Below, piece after piece: positions 29,675 to 37,952 of a stretch of DNA of 64,000 bases. The DNA is taken from positions 83,741 to 147,740 of the forward strand of contig JAADGI010000029.1 in the NCBI GenBank assembly GCA_013152415.1, in the 5' to 3' direction. Positions within the stretch are counted from its first letter, which is position 1, and each line of letters starts with the position of its first letter. A program made the translations under genes and the position numbers. The notes below the pieces were generated by a model, which was not told where the DNA came from, made no database searches, and saw nothing but the letters and a program-made list of their open reading frames with translations. The DNA comes from Gammaproteobacteria bacterium. GTDB lineage: Bacteria > Pseudomonadota > Gammaproteobacteria > HyVt-429.

Positions 29675-30724
29675 ATGTCGCAAAAACCAAACTTGACGCG
29701 AAACACGATCAAGCTGTGCATTGGTATTTTCTGCATCCTGCCCCTGCTTGTATCAGCGGCTAACGAATCAAAAGGGACGTTTTCCGGCGCCAAGCCGACT
29801 CAACACCCAGGATGGTTTAAAGACAGTTTTCTCGACTTTCGTAACGATATAAAAACAGCCGCCCGCCAAGGCAAGCGCGTTCTACTCTACGTCTATCAGG
29901 ATGGCTGCCCCTATTGCAATAAATTTGTTGATTACAATTTTGCCCAAAAGGATATTCTGGATAAAACCCGGAAACACTTTGACGTGGTTGCGGTAAACCT
30001 GTGGGGTGACCTTGAAGTGATCGACACCCAAGGCACTGTCACTACCGAAAAAGAATTCACCAAGTCCATCGGCGTAAAATACACCCCCACACTGGTATTT
30101 TTTGACGAACAAGGCGGGGTGGCACTACGCATTAATGGCTATTACCCACCCTACAATTTCAGGATTGCCCTGGACTACGTGGCGGCAAAGAAAGAAAAGA
30201 CGCAGAGCTTTCGAGACTACTATACCGCCCGCACACCCACCCCCTCTAAGGGCAAGCTCAACAAAGAAGATTTCTTCTTGCCCCCGCCTTACAATTTAGC
30301 CGACACAGCCAAGCGGCCACTGGCGGTGTTTTTTGAACAAAGGCAGTGCGACAATTGTGATTTACTGCATAAAGAGACGCTCAACTATCCCGGCACCAGA
30401 GACCTGATTGCCAAAGTTGACAACATCCAGCTTGACATGTGGGACGACAAAACCGAAATCATTACACCGGATAACAAAAAAACAACACCACGGAAGTGGG
30501 CCAAAATGCTGAATATCGCGTTCGCACCTTCAATTGTCTTTTTTGATATGAACGGCAAAGAAGTGGCCCGTACTGATGCCTTCTTAAAGGGTTTTCACAC
30601 CCAGACCCTATACGACTATGTGATCAACAGGGGTTACGAAAGCCAGCCTGAGTTTCAGCGTTACTTGCAGCGTCGTTCCGAGGCACTACAGGCAAAAGGC
30701 ATCAATGTGGATATCTGGGATTAG
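29675..30724 (+). CDS. Periplasmic protein with two thioredoxin-like domains
   Basis: The 349-residue protein begins with a hydrophobic signal sequence (about 12-29, ending LLVSAANES). It then has two thioredoxin-fold units, each with a CxxC motif: CPYC at 78-81 followed by a YTPTLVFFDEQG strand, and CDNC at 225-228 followed by FAPSIVFFDMNG. Relatives of each half are thiol-disulfide proteins of the SoxW/thioredoxin-2 type. The role is unknown; a tandem arrangement could pass electrons between domains or reduce two partners. It starts 42 bases after bamE. Confidence 0.78.
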   Translation: MSQKPNLTRNTIKLCIGIFCILPLLVSAANESKGTFSGAKPTQHPGWFKDSFLDFRNDIKTAARQGKRVLLYVYQDGCPYCNKFVDYNFAQKDILDKTRKHFDVVAVNLWGDLEVIDTQGTVTTEKEFTKSIGVKYTPTLVFFDEQGGVALRINGYYPPYNFRIALDYVAAKKEKTQSFRDYYTARTPTPSKGKLNKEDFFLPPPYNLADTAKRPLAVFFEQRQCDNCDLLHKETLNYPGTRDLIAKVDNIQLDMWDDKTEIITPDNKKTTPRKWAKMLNIAFAPSIVFFDMNGKEVARTDAFLKGFHTQTLYDYVINRGYESQPEFQRYLQRRSEALQAKGINVDIWD

Positions 30725-30739
30725 GCCTAAGGCCTTTTT
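30723..30739 (+). terminator. Short intrinsic terminator after the double-thioredoxin gene
   Basis: A 5-bp stem AGGCC/GGCCT with a TAA loop is followed by TTTTT. It overlaps the 3' end of the convergent rnfH gene. The stem is short, so efficiency is doubtful. Confidence 0.4.
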
Positions 30740-31035
30740 CCCACGGTCTTGCCCTCGGCGGCGCGTTGCCGACGCACCTCACGGGGATCGGCAATCAGGG
30801 GACGATAAATTTCGACCCGATCGTGACCCCGTAAGCGATCTTCTAGGCGAGATAGCTTGCCAAATATCCCAACTTTATTGACACTCAGGGAAATTTCGGG
30901 AAACCGCTGCAAGATTCCGGACACCTCAACCGCATCCCCCACCGTAGCCCCACTGGCCAGACTCAATTCCAGAATGACCTGTTCCTTCGCAGTAGCATAG
31001 GATACCTCGACCTGAATCCGATCAGCGTTTTCCAT
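30727..31035 (-). CDS. rnfH: RnfH family protein (UPF0125, ubiquitin-like fold)
   Basis: The 102-residue protein starts at the ATG at 31035 (MENADRIQVEVSYAT), which overlaps the end of ratA by 14 bases. It has the beta-grasp pattern with VNKVGIFGKLSRLEDRLRGHDRVEIYRPL, diagnostic of this family. The family is co-transcribed with ratA (also called pasI and pasT), and its biochemical role is not settled. A longer upstream start would lie wholly inside ratA and is unlikely. Confidence 0.9.
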   Translation of the reverse strand: MENADRIQVEVSYATAKEQVILELSLASGATVGDAVEVSGILQRFPEISLSVNKVGIFGKLSRLEDRLRGHDRVEIYRPLIADPREVRRQRAAEGKTVGKRP

Positions 31036-31459
31036 ATTGATCCACTGCCCGCTGACAAAAGGCCTCCACCAACCCGTCCGCAATCTTGGTAAATGCCGGT
31101 GCCGCCACCATGTCCAGCACCCGTGATGAAAACTGAAAGTCCATATCCAAAGAGATTCGACTACCCACCTCGCCTAGGGCCTGAAACTGCCAAACACCGT
31201 GGAGATGACTGAAGGGGCCATCGAGCAGATCCATTTCGAGCTTTTTATCTGCATGCAGAGTATTACGGGTACTAAAGGATTTATTCAAGGCACCATAGCG
31301 GATATGCAAAGAGGCCGTGACCTCGTTGGCATCACGAGACAAAACCTCACTGCCATCACACCAAGGCAAAAATTCCTGATAGGCATCAATATCGGCAACC
31401 AGGGCATACATCTCGCCAGCCCGGTATGGCACCAGGGCCGAATGGTTTATGTGATGCAC
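31022..31459 (-). CDS. ratA: RatA/PasT family protein (START-like, coenzyme Q-binding Coq10 homologue)
   Basis: This SRPBCC-fold protein of about 145 residues has the family core SALVPYRAGEMYALVADI, FLPWCDGSEVL, and SFSTRNTLHADKKLEMDLL followed by DGPF. E. coli RatA was described as a ribosome-associated toxin, and close homologues bind ubiquinone. I chose the GTG at 31459 (reading MHHINHSALVPY), because relatives begin just before SALVPY and an earlier ATG would add an unrelated hydrophobic leader. The start is not certain. It is encoded with rnfH, upstream of the convergent bamE side. Confidence 0.85.
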   Translation of the reverse strand: MHHINHSALVPYRAGEMYALVADIDAYQEFLPWCDGSEVLSRDANEVTASLHIRYGALNKSFSTRNTLHADKKLEMDLLDGPFSHLHGVWQFQALGEVGSRISLDMDFQFSSRVLDMVAAPAFTKIADGLVEAFCQRAVDQYGKR

Positions 31460-31464
31460 TTCGA

Positions 31465-32880
31465 CTATATACCAAAAAGTTTGGCTACAAAGCCAAAAAA
31501 CCCAAACAGACCCAGCAACACAATTAACACCAAAACTGGCGACACATAGCGGATCAAAAACGCCCATAGGGCATAAGCGCCCGGCGCACGTATCCCCAGC
31601 TCTTGCTTAGTCATTTTCTCGGACATAACCCGGCCGGCAAATATGGCAATGAGCATGCCACCCACGGGCAACATGATGTTTGCAGTGAGGATATCGAGGA
31701 CATCAAACATACCACTGGTCTTGGGTTCATCCGACCCCAGAAAATTAAAGCTAAATGCCCAATCGCTAAAAGACATGATGGTCACAATACCCAGCAACCA
31801 GGTCAACAGGCCCAAAAAGGATGCCGCCATAATACGGTCTACATTATGATTCTCCACCATCCAGGCTACGGCAGGCTCCAACAAGGATATGGCCGAGGTC
31901 CAGGCTGCTAACAGCAGCAGTACAAAAAACAGGGTGCCGAAGAAAATACCCCCTGGCATTTGCCCAAACGCCAGGGGTAGGGTTTGAAAAATGAGACTGG
32001 GGCCCGCCCCCGGCTCCAGCCCATTGGCAAAAACAATGGGGAAAATGGCCAACCCCGCGAGTAAGGCCACCATTGTATCGGCCAGACAAATTGTCACCGA
32101 GGTGACGGCGATAGATGCGTCTTTGGGAAGATAGGAACCATAAATCATGATCGCGCCCATACCCAGACTTAGGGTAAAAAAGGCATGGCCCAACGCGGTC
32201 AGCACACCTGCAGCTGACAATGCAGAAAAATCGGGGGTAAACATAAAACGGACCCCGGCCATAAAGTAATCCGTATTCATGGCATAGCCTACCAGCACCA
32301 ATAACAATACAAACAGTGCCGGCATTAACACGCGCACCGCCTGTTCCAGACCACCGCGCACCCCACGGGCAATGATCACGACGGTCATCACCATAAAGAT
32401 GGTATGCCAGGCCAGCAGCCTCTCCGGGTCGCTGACCAAGCCGGTGAACATACTGCGCACCCCATCTGCGGTAACCAGGCTAAAGGCACCGCTGGCGGAC
32501 CGGAACACATAGGCCAGGGTCCAACCGGCGATGACACTGTAGTAGGACAGGATCAGAAAACCCGCAGTGACACCCATCCAACCGAGCAGACGCCACAGCT
32601 TGGATGCACCAGCCTGCTTGGCCAAGGTAGTAAGTGCGTTGATGGGGCTCTGCCGGGCTGCCCGGCCCAACATAACCTCTGCCATCATGATGGGGACACC
32701 AATGGCAGCGATGCAAAACAGGTAGACCAGCACAAAGGCACCACCACCATTTTCCCCGGTGATGTAGGGAAACTTCCAGATATTGCCCAAACCGACCGCT
32801 GACCCGGTAGCGGCGAGTATAAATGCCCAGCGGGATGACCATTGCCCATGAATATATTTTTTATTTATTTTGACTGACAT
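31465..32880 (-). CDS. Sodium-dependent transporter of the NSS (SNF) family
   Basis: The 471-residue inner-membrane protein has about 11-12 helices. The sodium-site signature GSAVGLGNIWKFPYITGENGGGAF follows WSSRWAFILAATG near the N-terminus. Relatives such as MhsT and TnaT import amino acids with sodium; the substrate here is unknown. The ATG at 32880 (MSVKINKKYIHGQW) is chosen because GGAGAT lies 6-7 bases before it. The gene ends 6 bases before the probable ratA start. Confidence 0.9.
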   Translation of the reverse strand: MSVKINKKYIHGQWSSRWAFILAATGSAVGLGNIWKFPYITGENGGGAFVLVYLFCIAAIGVPIMMAEVMLGRAARQSPINALTTLAKQAGASKLWRLLGWMGVTAGFLILSYYSVIAGWTLAYVFRSASGAFSLVTADGVRSMFTGLVSDPERLLAWHTIFMVMTVVIIARGVRGGLEQAVRVLMPALFVLLLVLVGYAMNTDYFMAGVRFMFTPDFSALSAAGVLTALGHAFFTLSLGMGAIMIYGSYLPKDASIAVTSVTICLADTMVALLAGLAIFPIVFANGLEPGAGPSLIFQTLPLAFGQMPGGIFFGTLFFVLLLLAAWTSAISLLEPAVAWMVENHNVDRIMAASFLGLLTWLLGIVTIMSFSDWAFSFNFLGSDEPKTSGMFDVLDILTANIMLPVGGMLIAIFAGRVMSEKMTKQELGIRAPGAYALWAFLIRYVSPVLVLIVLLGLFGFFGFVAKLFGI

Positions 32881-33033
32881 GCTCGATCTCCGGGCCATTT
32901 GGCTTACATACTGGCCACTTAGTCTGAGTCGCCAGAGCGCCCTAACCGGGCACCATTTGTTGTCTGGGGGGTAGTGTGTTTGAATTCGGCGCTCAGCTCA
33001 ACCACCGATGCCCTGCATAGGCCCTCAAACAGT

Positions 33034-33510
33034 ATGGCCAAAAAAAAGAAAAAGAAGACCTCCGGTAGCACCATCGCCCTCAACAAGAAGGCCCGCCACG
33101 ACTATCATATCGAGGAACGTTTTGAGTCGGGTGTGGTTCTTCAGGGCTGGGAGGCCAAGAGTATGCGGGCTGGCCGAGTCCAGCTCAAAGAAAGCTACGT
33201 GATTATCCGCAATGGAGAGATATACCTGTTCGGTGCCCACATATCACCTCTGTCCACTGCATCCACTCACGTCGTCGCCGACCCGACACGGCTCCGCAAA
33301 CTACTCCTGCACCGGCGGGAGATCAGCAAACTGATCGGCGCAGTGGAACGCAAAGGTTACACCCTGGTACCCCTGGCCCTGTACTGGAAACGGGGCCGAG
33401 CCAAACTGGAAATTGCCCTGGCCAAGGGCAAAAAGGAGCACGACAAACGGGCCGCCATCAAGGAACGGGAGTGGAACCGGGACCAGCATCGATTGTTAAA
33501 AAATCGTTAA
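33034..33510 (+). CDS. smpB: SsrA-binding protein SmpB
   Basis: SmpB binds tmRNA and brings it to stalled ribosomes for trans-translation. The 158-residue protein starts at ATG 33034 ([11 protein letters not shown]). It has [36 protein letters not shown], and a C-terminal basic tail ending [14 protein letters not shown], which enters the ribosome. Its partner ssrA lies 156 bases downstream on the same strand. Confidence 0.97.
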   Translation: MAKKKKKKTSGSTIALNKKARHDYHIEERFESGVVLQGWEAKSMRAGRVQLKESYVIIRNGEIYLFGAHISPLSTASTHVVADPTRLRKLLLHRREISKLIGAVERKGYTLVPLALYWKRGRAKLEIALAKGKKEHDKRAAIKEREWNRDQHRLLKNR

Positions 33511-33514
33511 TGTT

Positions 33515-33580
33515 TCCTTGCCGCAAAGACACCAAGGCGCAAAGTAATTTTGCGCTAGTCTCTTTGTACCTTTGCGGCAG
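33515..33580. repeat. Nested inverted repeat between smpB and ssrA
   Basis: An outer inverted repeat, GCCGCAAAG (33520-33528) with CTTTGCGGC (33570-33578), surrounds an inner one, GCGCAAA (33537-33543) with TTTGCGC (33549-33555). The words CCGCAAAGACACCAAGGCGC belong to the same dispersed repeat family seen at 12.4, 15.95 and 43.9-44.4 kb. It could fold into a cruciform or a mature RNA hairpin. Confidence 0.65.
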
Positions 33581-33666
33581 AAAATTAAAATAAAACAATG
33601 TCTTACTTCATATGGCCTTGCGCGGGAACGAATTGACGGCTAGGATGTCCCACTTATTGACCGATT

Positions 33667-34021
<355 letters not shown>

Positions 34022-34031
34022 CTTAAAGTCT

Positions 34032-34056
34032 AAAGCCGTCCTAGGACGGCTTTTTT
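34032..34056 (+). terminator. Rho-independent terminator of tmRNA
   Basis: AAGCCGTCC and GGACGGCTT flank a TA centre, giving a perfect palindromic stem followed by TTTTTTC. It lies 12 bases after tmRNA and hence inside the inserted element. The element, or a previous occupant of the site, therefore supplies the present terminator. Confidence 0.85.
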
Positions 34057-34123
34057 CTTTTCTGATACATAGAGTTACAAGTTTTTATTGCCCGACGCAT
34101 ATCATTAAGATTCATTGACATCC

Positions 34124-34154
34124 GGGGGCAACTGGGGGCAACATTAGGGGCAAG
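34124..34154 (+). repeat. Left-end GGGGGCAAC repeats (probable integrase arm sites)
   Basis: GGGGGCAAC occurs at 34124-34132 and 34134-34142, and GGGGCAAG at 34147-34154. The arrangement GGGGCAACATTRGGGGCAA is shared with the right end at 40176-40194. Confidence 0.6.
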
Positions 34155-34182
34155 TGAGTTTCCAAGAAAGGAGCTGCCCCCA

Positions 34183-34230
34183 ATGCCATTAACAGACACC
34201 ACGATCTATCGAACAGCTTACTGGTGGTAA
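34183..34230 (+). pseudogene. N-terminal remnant of a tyrosine integrase
   Basis: A 15-codon frame starts MPLTDTTIYRTA and stops at TAA. MPLTDT is the usual opening of DUF4102/P4-type integrases, which commonly lie next to tmRNA. The preceding GAAAGGAG is a good ribosome-binding site. The rest of the gene is missing, so this is a decayed integrase. The short length leaves some doubt. Confidence 0.5.
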
Positions 34231-34312
34231 TGTGTCTAATTACGGCCAGTAGCATCGGCAATCGGGCTGGCGGCACGACGTAAGGAGCGTCCGAACGAGC
34301 GCATTGTATGAT
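34231..34312 (-). repeat. Degenerate attC-like element downstream of the OLD gene
   Basis: On the minus strand this stretch starts ACAATGCGCTCGTTCGGACG and ends CTGGCCGTAATTAG. It matches the better-preserved element at 36150-36214 (ACAAAGCGCTAATTCGGACG ... TTGGTCGTTATATG). It sits directly after the stop codon of the OLD gene, where the attC of a gene cassette would lie. Confidence 0.4.
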
Positions 34313-34313
34313 G

Positions 34314-36128
34314 TTACTCTGCTACCAAGCTATGAAAATCATGGAACATTTCCGTGAATTCATACTTTACGTCCCCATTTTCAGTAAATAATTCTGCTTC
34401 GCGTATTTGGCCTGGACTCATTAAAACCCAATAATCCTCAATGACAGTAGAATGATTTGTACCTTTCTCTACGGCTATTAAATTCTTTGCATCATCCGTA
34501 TCAGTAAAAGTGAAAGTATTTCCTGCTTCAAGCGCAAGACAATCTAGGTGAATATAATTCTCTGGTTCTCTTTTTCTTGTGGTATATGCCTTAACGCCAT
34601 CACCTTGAAGTTCAACGATTTTCTGATTATTTTTTTCCTCTTGCAGTGTTCCTTTATCAGAGTCGATAAGAACACAGTACGGGATGCCGAATTGTTCTGC
34701 CAATCTTAAAGTTCGCCAATGCTTTATACTGTCACATCCACCAATTGGAACTATTGCAAAACGCTTGTCTTCAAATGTGTGGGCTAAATGACCGCCATTT
34801 TTTAATTGATTTGCGATGTGATTTACAAAAGTTACATCGCTCTTCCCCTCAACAAGTAGCAAAGCTTTTGCATTGTTTGATACTGGGTCAGGCAGTATTC
34901 CAAGCGAATCTGCTATTTTCCCAAACACTTCATCGGTTCCTGATTCTACTGTTCGGTTATCACCATCGATATCAATAAATCTAAGGCTTTCTAGTGGGAG
35001 TAATCCAGCTAAAGCTGGTGTATGAGTCGTGAGTAATATTTGGCTACTTTCTGCAAACGATAACTCAAGAAATGCATTGATTAGCATCTCCTGATGATCG
35101 GGATGCTGAGATGTTTCAGGCTCTTCAAAGGCGAAAATAATTTGATTGGTCTGACATTCTAATCTTCTTCTTTCTGCTTCTGCTCGAAAAAAATTAAGTA
35201 AAATTAGTCTTCTAACTCCACTCCCTCTTTTATTGATACTTATATCATTATCAGACTTGATTGTTAGTTTAAATTGCGAATCAAACTTTGGCTCTGTTTT
35301 AAATTCTGGTATGAGCTGGCTAGCAAGTTCTGGTGACATTTCCTTTAGCTTCTCAAGCGTTCTATTTGCCGTCTCTATCGCTTTATTTCTTACTTGAGTT
35401 TTTATGTTCTCCAGCTCGACTTCAAGTTCACCGAGTGCCTGCTGAACAGCTATTTTCATAGGGTCAACAACTTCTTTATCATCATCTTTGCTTTGTCTGT
35501 CAGATTGGAACAGGGCGTATATGGGTAAATATGTCTTGATTGATTCATAAACTTTCTTGGTATCTTCCTTATCAACAAGTAATTCTGTCGTTTGAGTTTG
35601 TAGATCCCCAAGGTTTTGCCAAATCGCCTCTCTTATTGATGAGTTTAAATTGGCATTATATGTGTCTTGATCAATTTCAAGTGTATTTGCTCGTTGGCGT
35701 AGTTCTGTTCTTTTTAGAGTTAGTAAGTCTTGCCCCTGTTCTACAGTGGGATGATCACAAATTATGTATATCCTTTCTTTTGGTTTTGATGCTGTTGCAG
35801 GGAATACTTTTTTAATTTCTAATTTATGATCTGAGTTCAACAGATATTCATTTTGCAGAACAGTTGGATTGGCGGCGTCAATTATTACTTCATTTGGTAT
35901 ATCCGTAAATATACAAGTAATCTCTATTTTATTGTTATCTGCATTAATATTTAGGTCGTCTTTCTCACAGGTGACTACAGTATTATTAAAGAAGATCTCT
36001 AAAGCCTCTAATACTGAGGATTTTCCAACATCATTTTTCCCAATGAATGCGGTCAGAGCAGTCAATTCTATAGGTGTTTCATTTTTATAGCCCCTGAAGT
36101 TCTTTAGCTTTACGCTTTCTAGTCTCAT
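34314..36128 (-). CDS. OLD-family ATPase/TOPRIM endonuclease
   Basis: The 604-residue protein has an ABC-type ATPase: Walker A GKNDVGKS at 30-37, signature-like RGSGVRRL at 301-308, Walker B FAFEEPETSQHP near 332-343, and LLTTHTP at 365-371. A C-terminal TOPRIM nuclease follows, with VEGKSD at 426-431 and LIDSDKG at 487-493. OLD proteins and the related GajA of Gabija act as anti-phage nucleases. No UvrD-like helicase (GajB) is nearby, so this is a stand-alone class. The start at 36128 (MRLESVKLKNFRGY) is used because upstream sequence is an attC-like repeat. AT-rich, probably acquired. Confidence 0.88.
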   Translation of the reverse strand: MRLESVKLKNFRGYKNETPIELTALTAFIGKNDVGKSSVLEALEIFFNNTVVTCEKDDLNINADNNKIEITCIFTDIPNEVIIDAANPTVLQNEYLLNSDHKLEIKKVFPATASKPKERIYIICDHPTVEQGQDLLTLKRTELRQRANTLEIDQDTYNANLNSSIREAIWQNLGDLQTQTTELLVDKEDTKKVYESIKTYLPIYALFQSDRQSKDDDKEVVDPMKIAVQQALGELEVELENIKTQVRNKAIETANRTLEKLKEMSPELASQLIPEFKTEPKFDSQFKLTIKSDNDISINKRGSGVRRLILLNFFRAEAERRRLECQTNQIIFAFEEPETSQHPDHQEMLINAFLELSFAESSQILLTTHTPALAGLLPLESLRFIDIDGDNRTVESGTDEVFGKIADSLGILPDPVSNNAKALLLVEGKSDVTFVNHIANQLKNGGHLAHTFEDKRFAIVPIGGCDSIKHWRTLRLAEQFGIPYCVLIDSDKGTLQEEKNNQKIVELQGDGVKAYTTRKREPENYIHLDCLALEAGNTFTFTDTDDAKNLIAVEKGTNHSTVIEDYWVLMSPGQIREAELFTENGDVKYEFTEMFHDFHSLVAE

Positions 36129-36149
36129 GTGACTTCCTGTGTATTGTTC

Positions 36150-36214
36150 ATATAACGACCAAGCTGTGCGGCGTGAGCGAAGCGCAGTGAACGTCCGAAT
36201 TAGCGCTTTGTTAG
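36150..36214 (-). repeat. attC-like recombination site between the OLD and DUF2130 genes
   Basis: On the minus strand it runs from CTAACAAAGCGC to GTCGTTATA, with outer TAAC/GTTA core sites. An inner pair, CGGACGT and GCGCCG-type ACGCCG, is offset by one unpaired base, and a GCTTCGC centre lies between. This is the layout of integron attC sites. It begins 8 bases after the DUF2130 stop, as in gene cassettes. Confidence 0.5.
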
Positions 36215-36222
36215 TTGCATTT

Positions 36223-37491
36223 CTAAGTGTCCAAATCGTTTTCATCAGCAGCCGGTAACTCTAGGAGAGGAACAGTTTGAACGGCATTACCAGCAATGCC
36301 TTTAATTGAGCCGTACATATCCGTAGTGTTTAGCAAAACTTTATCAATTTGTTTTTCTCTCTTTTTCCATATTCCTCTCATTGAACGCTGCTCAGATTCA
36401 AGATCCGATTTCATTTGCGTAAAACCCTCAACTATTGCTTCAATTTGTAGCTTGAATTCATTGCTTGTAAGGAAATCATAAAGCATTCCCATTTTATCGC
36501 CTTTGTTATCCTGAGAAATTATTGCCGTGCTTATTTGAATAATTGATTCTCGTAAAACCGAACACAATGCTTTAAATTCTTCAAATGTACATATCCAGAC
36601 ACCATCCTTTAAACCAAGGCGCTCCATATCAGGTGGCATTACCTCTGTTACCAATACACCAATATTTGCGTTTTTATCCCGAATATCTGCCTTGAATTTC
36701 TCTATCCAAGTAGGTTGGAATGCTTTTGAACGCTTACTTTCGTAGTAAATAGTACCGCAGTTTTGTCTTGACCGTGTATGAACAATTTGAAGGCAATCAG
36801 CTCCACGCTCACCTTTTTTTATTTCCTGAATAGTGTCTAGAGGGAATTTGTTCGATAACCATTCTTCTATACCCAATTCCTGCACTTCGCCTTGTGTTTG
36901 CATTGATCCTTGTTCTTGTTTTCTCTTCATCTCTTCAGTTAGTTTTTTTTGATCTTCCAACTGTTTTTCGAGCTCTTTGAACTTTAATTCGTTTTTTTCA
37001 TTCTCTTCTTTACGAATTTTTTCTTTTTCCTCTAGTAGCTTCTTATTGAGCTCTTTTCCAGACTCTGCCTTTATTGAGGCTTCCAGCTCATTCTTTTCTC
37101 TTTTGAGCTTTTCAAGTTCAATAGATGTTTTATAAAGTTCCTTGATTTTTCCGGATTTTTCTTCCAGTTCTTCACGCAATGATTTAAGGGCACCGGATTG
37201 CTCCTCTTCCGCTTCGGCCTTGTATTTTTTCTTTAGAGCAAGCTCTCTTTGTTTTACCTCTTCTTTAACTTGCTCCTCAATATTTTCTTTTTGCAGCTTT
37301 TTATCTGCCTCAAGTCTCTCTCGTTCTTTATCTAACTTAGTCGACTGTGCATCAATCTTTTCTTTCTCTTTAGCCAAATCATCGTTGTACTTCTTTTTAA
37401 GTTGCTCATCGACTTGGTGATACAAAATCTCATTTACGTCAATATCCTCACCACACTTAGGGCAATTTATTACGCTTTTTTCATGATTCAT
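36223..37491 (-). CDS. DUF2130 protein: zinc finger, long coiled coil and nuclease-like domain
   Basis: The 422-residue protein starts at ATG 37491 (MNHEKSVINCPKCGEDI). It has a CPKC half zinc motif, then a Lys/Glu-rich coiled coil from about residue 25 to 205. The DUF2130 core (about 210-370) includes GERGADCLQIVHTRS and TIYYESKRSKAFQPTWIEKF; the D...E-x-K pattern resembles PD-(D/E)xK nucleases. Function is not established experimentally that I know of. It is flanked on both sides by attC-like repeats and is AT-rich. A joint defence role with the OLD gene is inference only. Confidence 0.82.
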   Translation of the reverse strand: MNHEKSVINCPKCGEDIDVNEILYHQVDEQLKKKYNDDLAKEKEKIDAQSTKLDKERERLEADKKLQKENIEEQVKEEVKQRELALKKKYKAEAEEEQSGALKSLREELEEKSGKIKELYKTSIELEKLKREKNELEASIKAESGKELNKKLLEEKEKIRKEENEKNELKFKELEKQLEDQKKLTEEMKRKQEQGSMQTQGEVQELGIEEWLSNKFPLDTIQEIKKGERGADCLQIVHTRSRQNCGTIYYESKRSKAFQPTWIEKFKADIRDKNANIGVLVTEVMPPDMERLGLKDGVWICTFEEFKALCSVLRESIIQISTAIISQDNKGDKMGMLYDFLTSNEFKLQIEAIVEGFTQMKSDLESEQRSMRGIWKKREKQIDKVLLNTTDMYGSIKGIAGNAVQTVPLLELPAADENDLDT

Positions 37492-37504
37492 AATATTCTC
37501 GATT

Positions 37505-37625
37505 GCAGCTAACACCACAATAAAACGCCAACATAAGGGGCAGCTATTTTGCGTAAACAAAATGGATGCGGTTTATGGCGGTCGGTAGGCGCGAAAGCGG
37601 CTGGCTTAATTGTCATGTTAGCTGC
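37505..37625. repeat. attC-like recombination site between DUF2130 and the small membrane genes
   Basis: A perfect 10-bp inverted repeat GCAGCTAACA (37505-37514) / TGTTAGCTGC (37616-37625) bounds the element. Inside it the two arms continue imperfectly: TAACAccACAATaAA opposite TAACAtgACAATtAA. The end GGCTTAATTGTCATGTTAG closely resembles the 3' half of known attC sites (GCTTAA...GTTAG). The right core overlaps the stop codon of the 37618 gene. Confidence 0.55.
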
Positions 37626-37950
37626 CTGCCTTGGGTTCTTGCTTCTTGGTGTCCAACGGTGCAAACAACGCCACTGACGAAACGTAAACAAGCGATAACC
37701 CTGCTAGGGCGATGTAAACTTGAAACAAGCCGCCTAGCTTTGCGAGCAGACTTACATCAATAGCACAAAGTATTATCACGATTGCCGTCGGCAAAGAGCT
37801 TGCTGATAGCGCCCGAACCATCAGCTCCTGAAACGTTATGCTCCTTTTAGATAGCTTGCAATAAATAGGCAGTCCGGCAAAAGTAAAAACCGTCACAAAA
37901 ACTGCGATGAGCCCAATCATTTCAGAAGTTATTGGCAGGTCGAGATTCAT
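37618..37950 (-). CDS. Small three-helix membrane protein of unknown function
   Basis: I do not recognise this 110-residue protein. It has three hydrophobic segments (about 11-30, 51-70 and 75-94), a cytoplasmic-type basic loop (CKLSKRSITFQEL), and a polar C-terminus. It starts 2 bases after the stop of the 120-residue gene upstream, so the two form an operon. An attC-like repeat overlaps its stop codon. Together they may be one two-gene cassette in the island. Confidence 0.6.
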   Translation of the reverse strand: MNLDLPITSEMIGLIAVFVTVFTFAGLPIYCKLSKRSITFQELMVRALSASSLPTAIVIILCAIDVSLLAKLGGLFQVYIALAGLSLVYVSSVALFAPLDTKKQEPKAGS

Positions 37951-37952
37951 TG

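Noticed and set aside
34314..36128. Complete Gabija system
   Set aside because: Only the GajA-like OLD protein is present; no UvrD-family helicase gene lies next to it.
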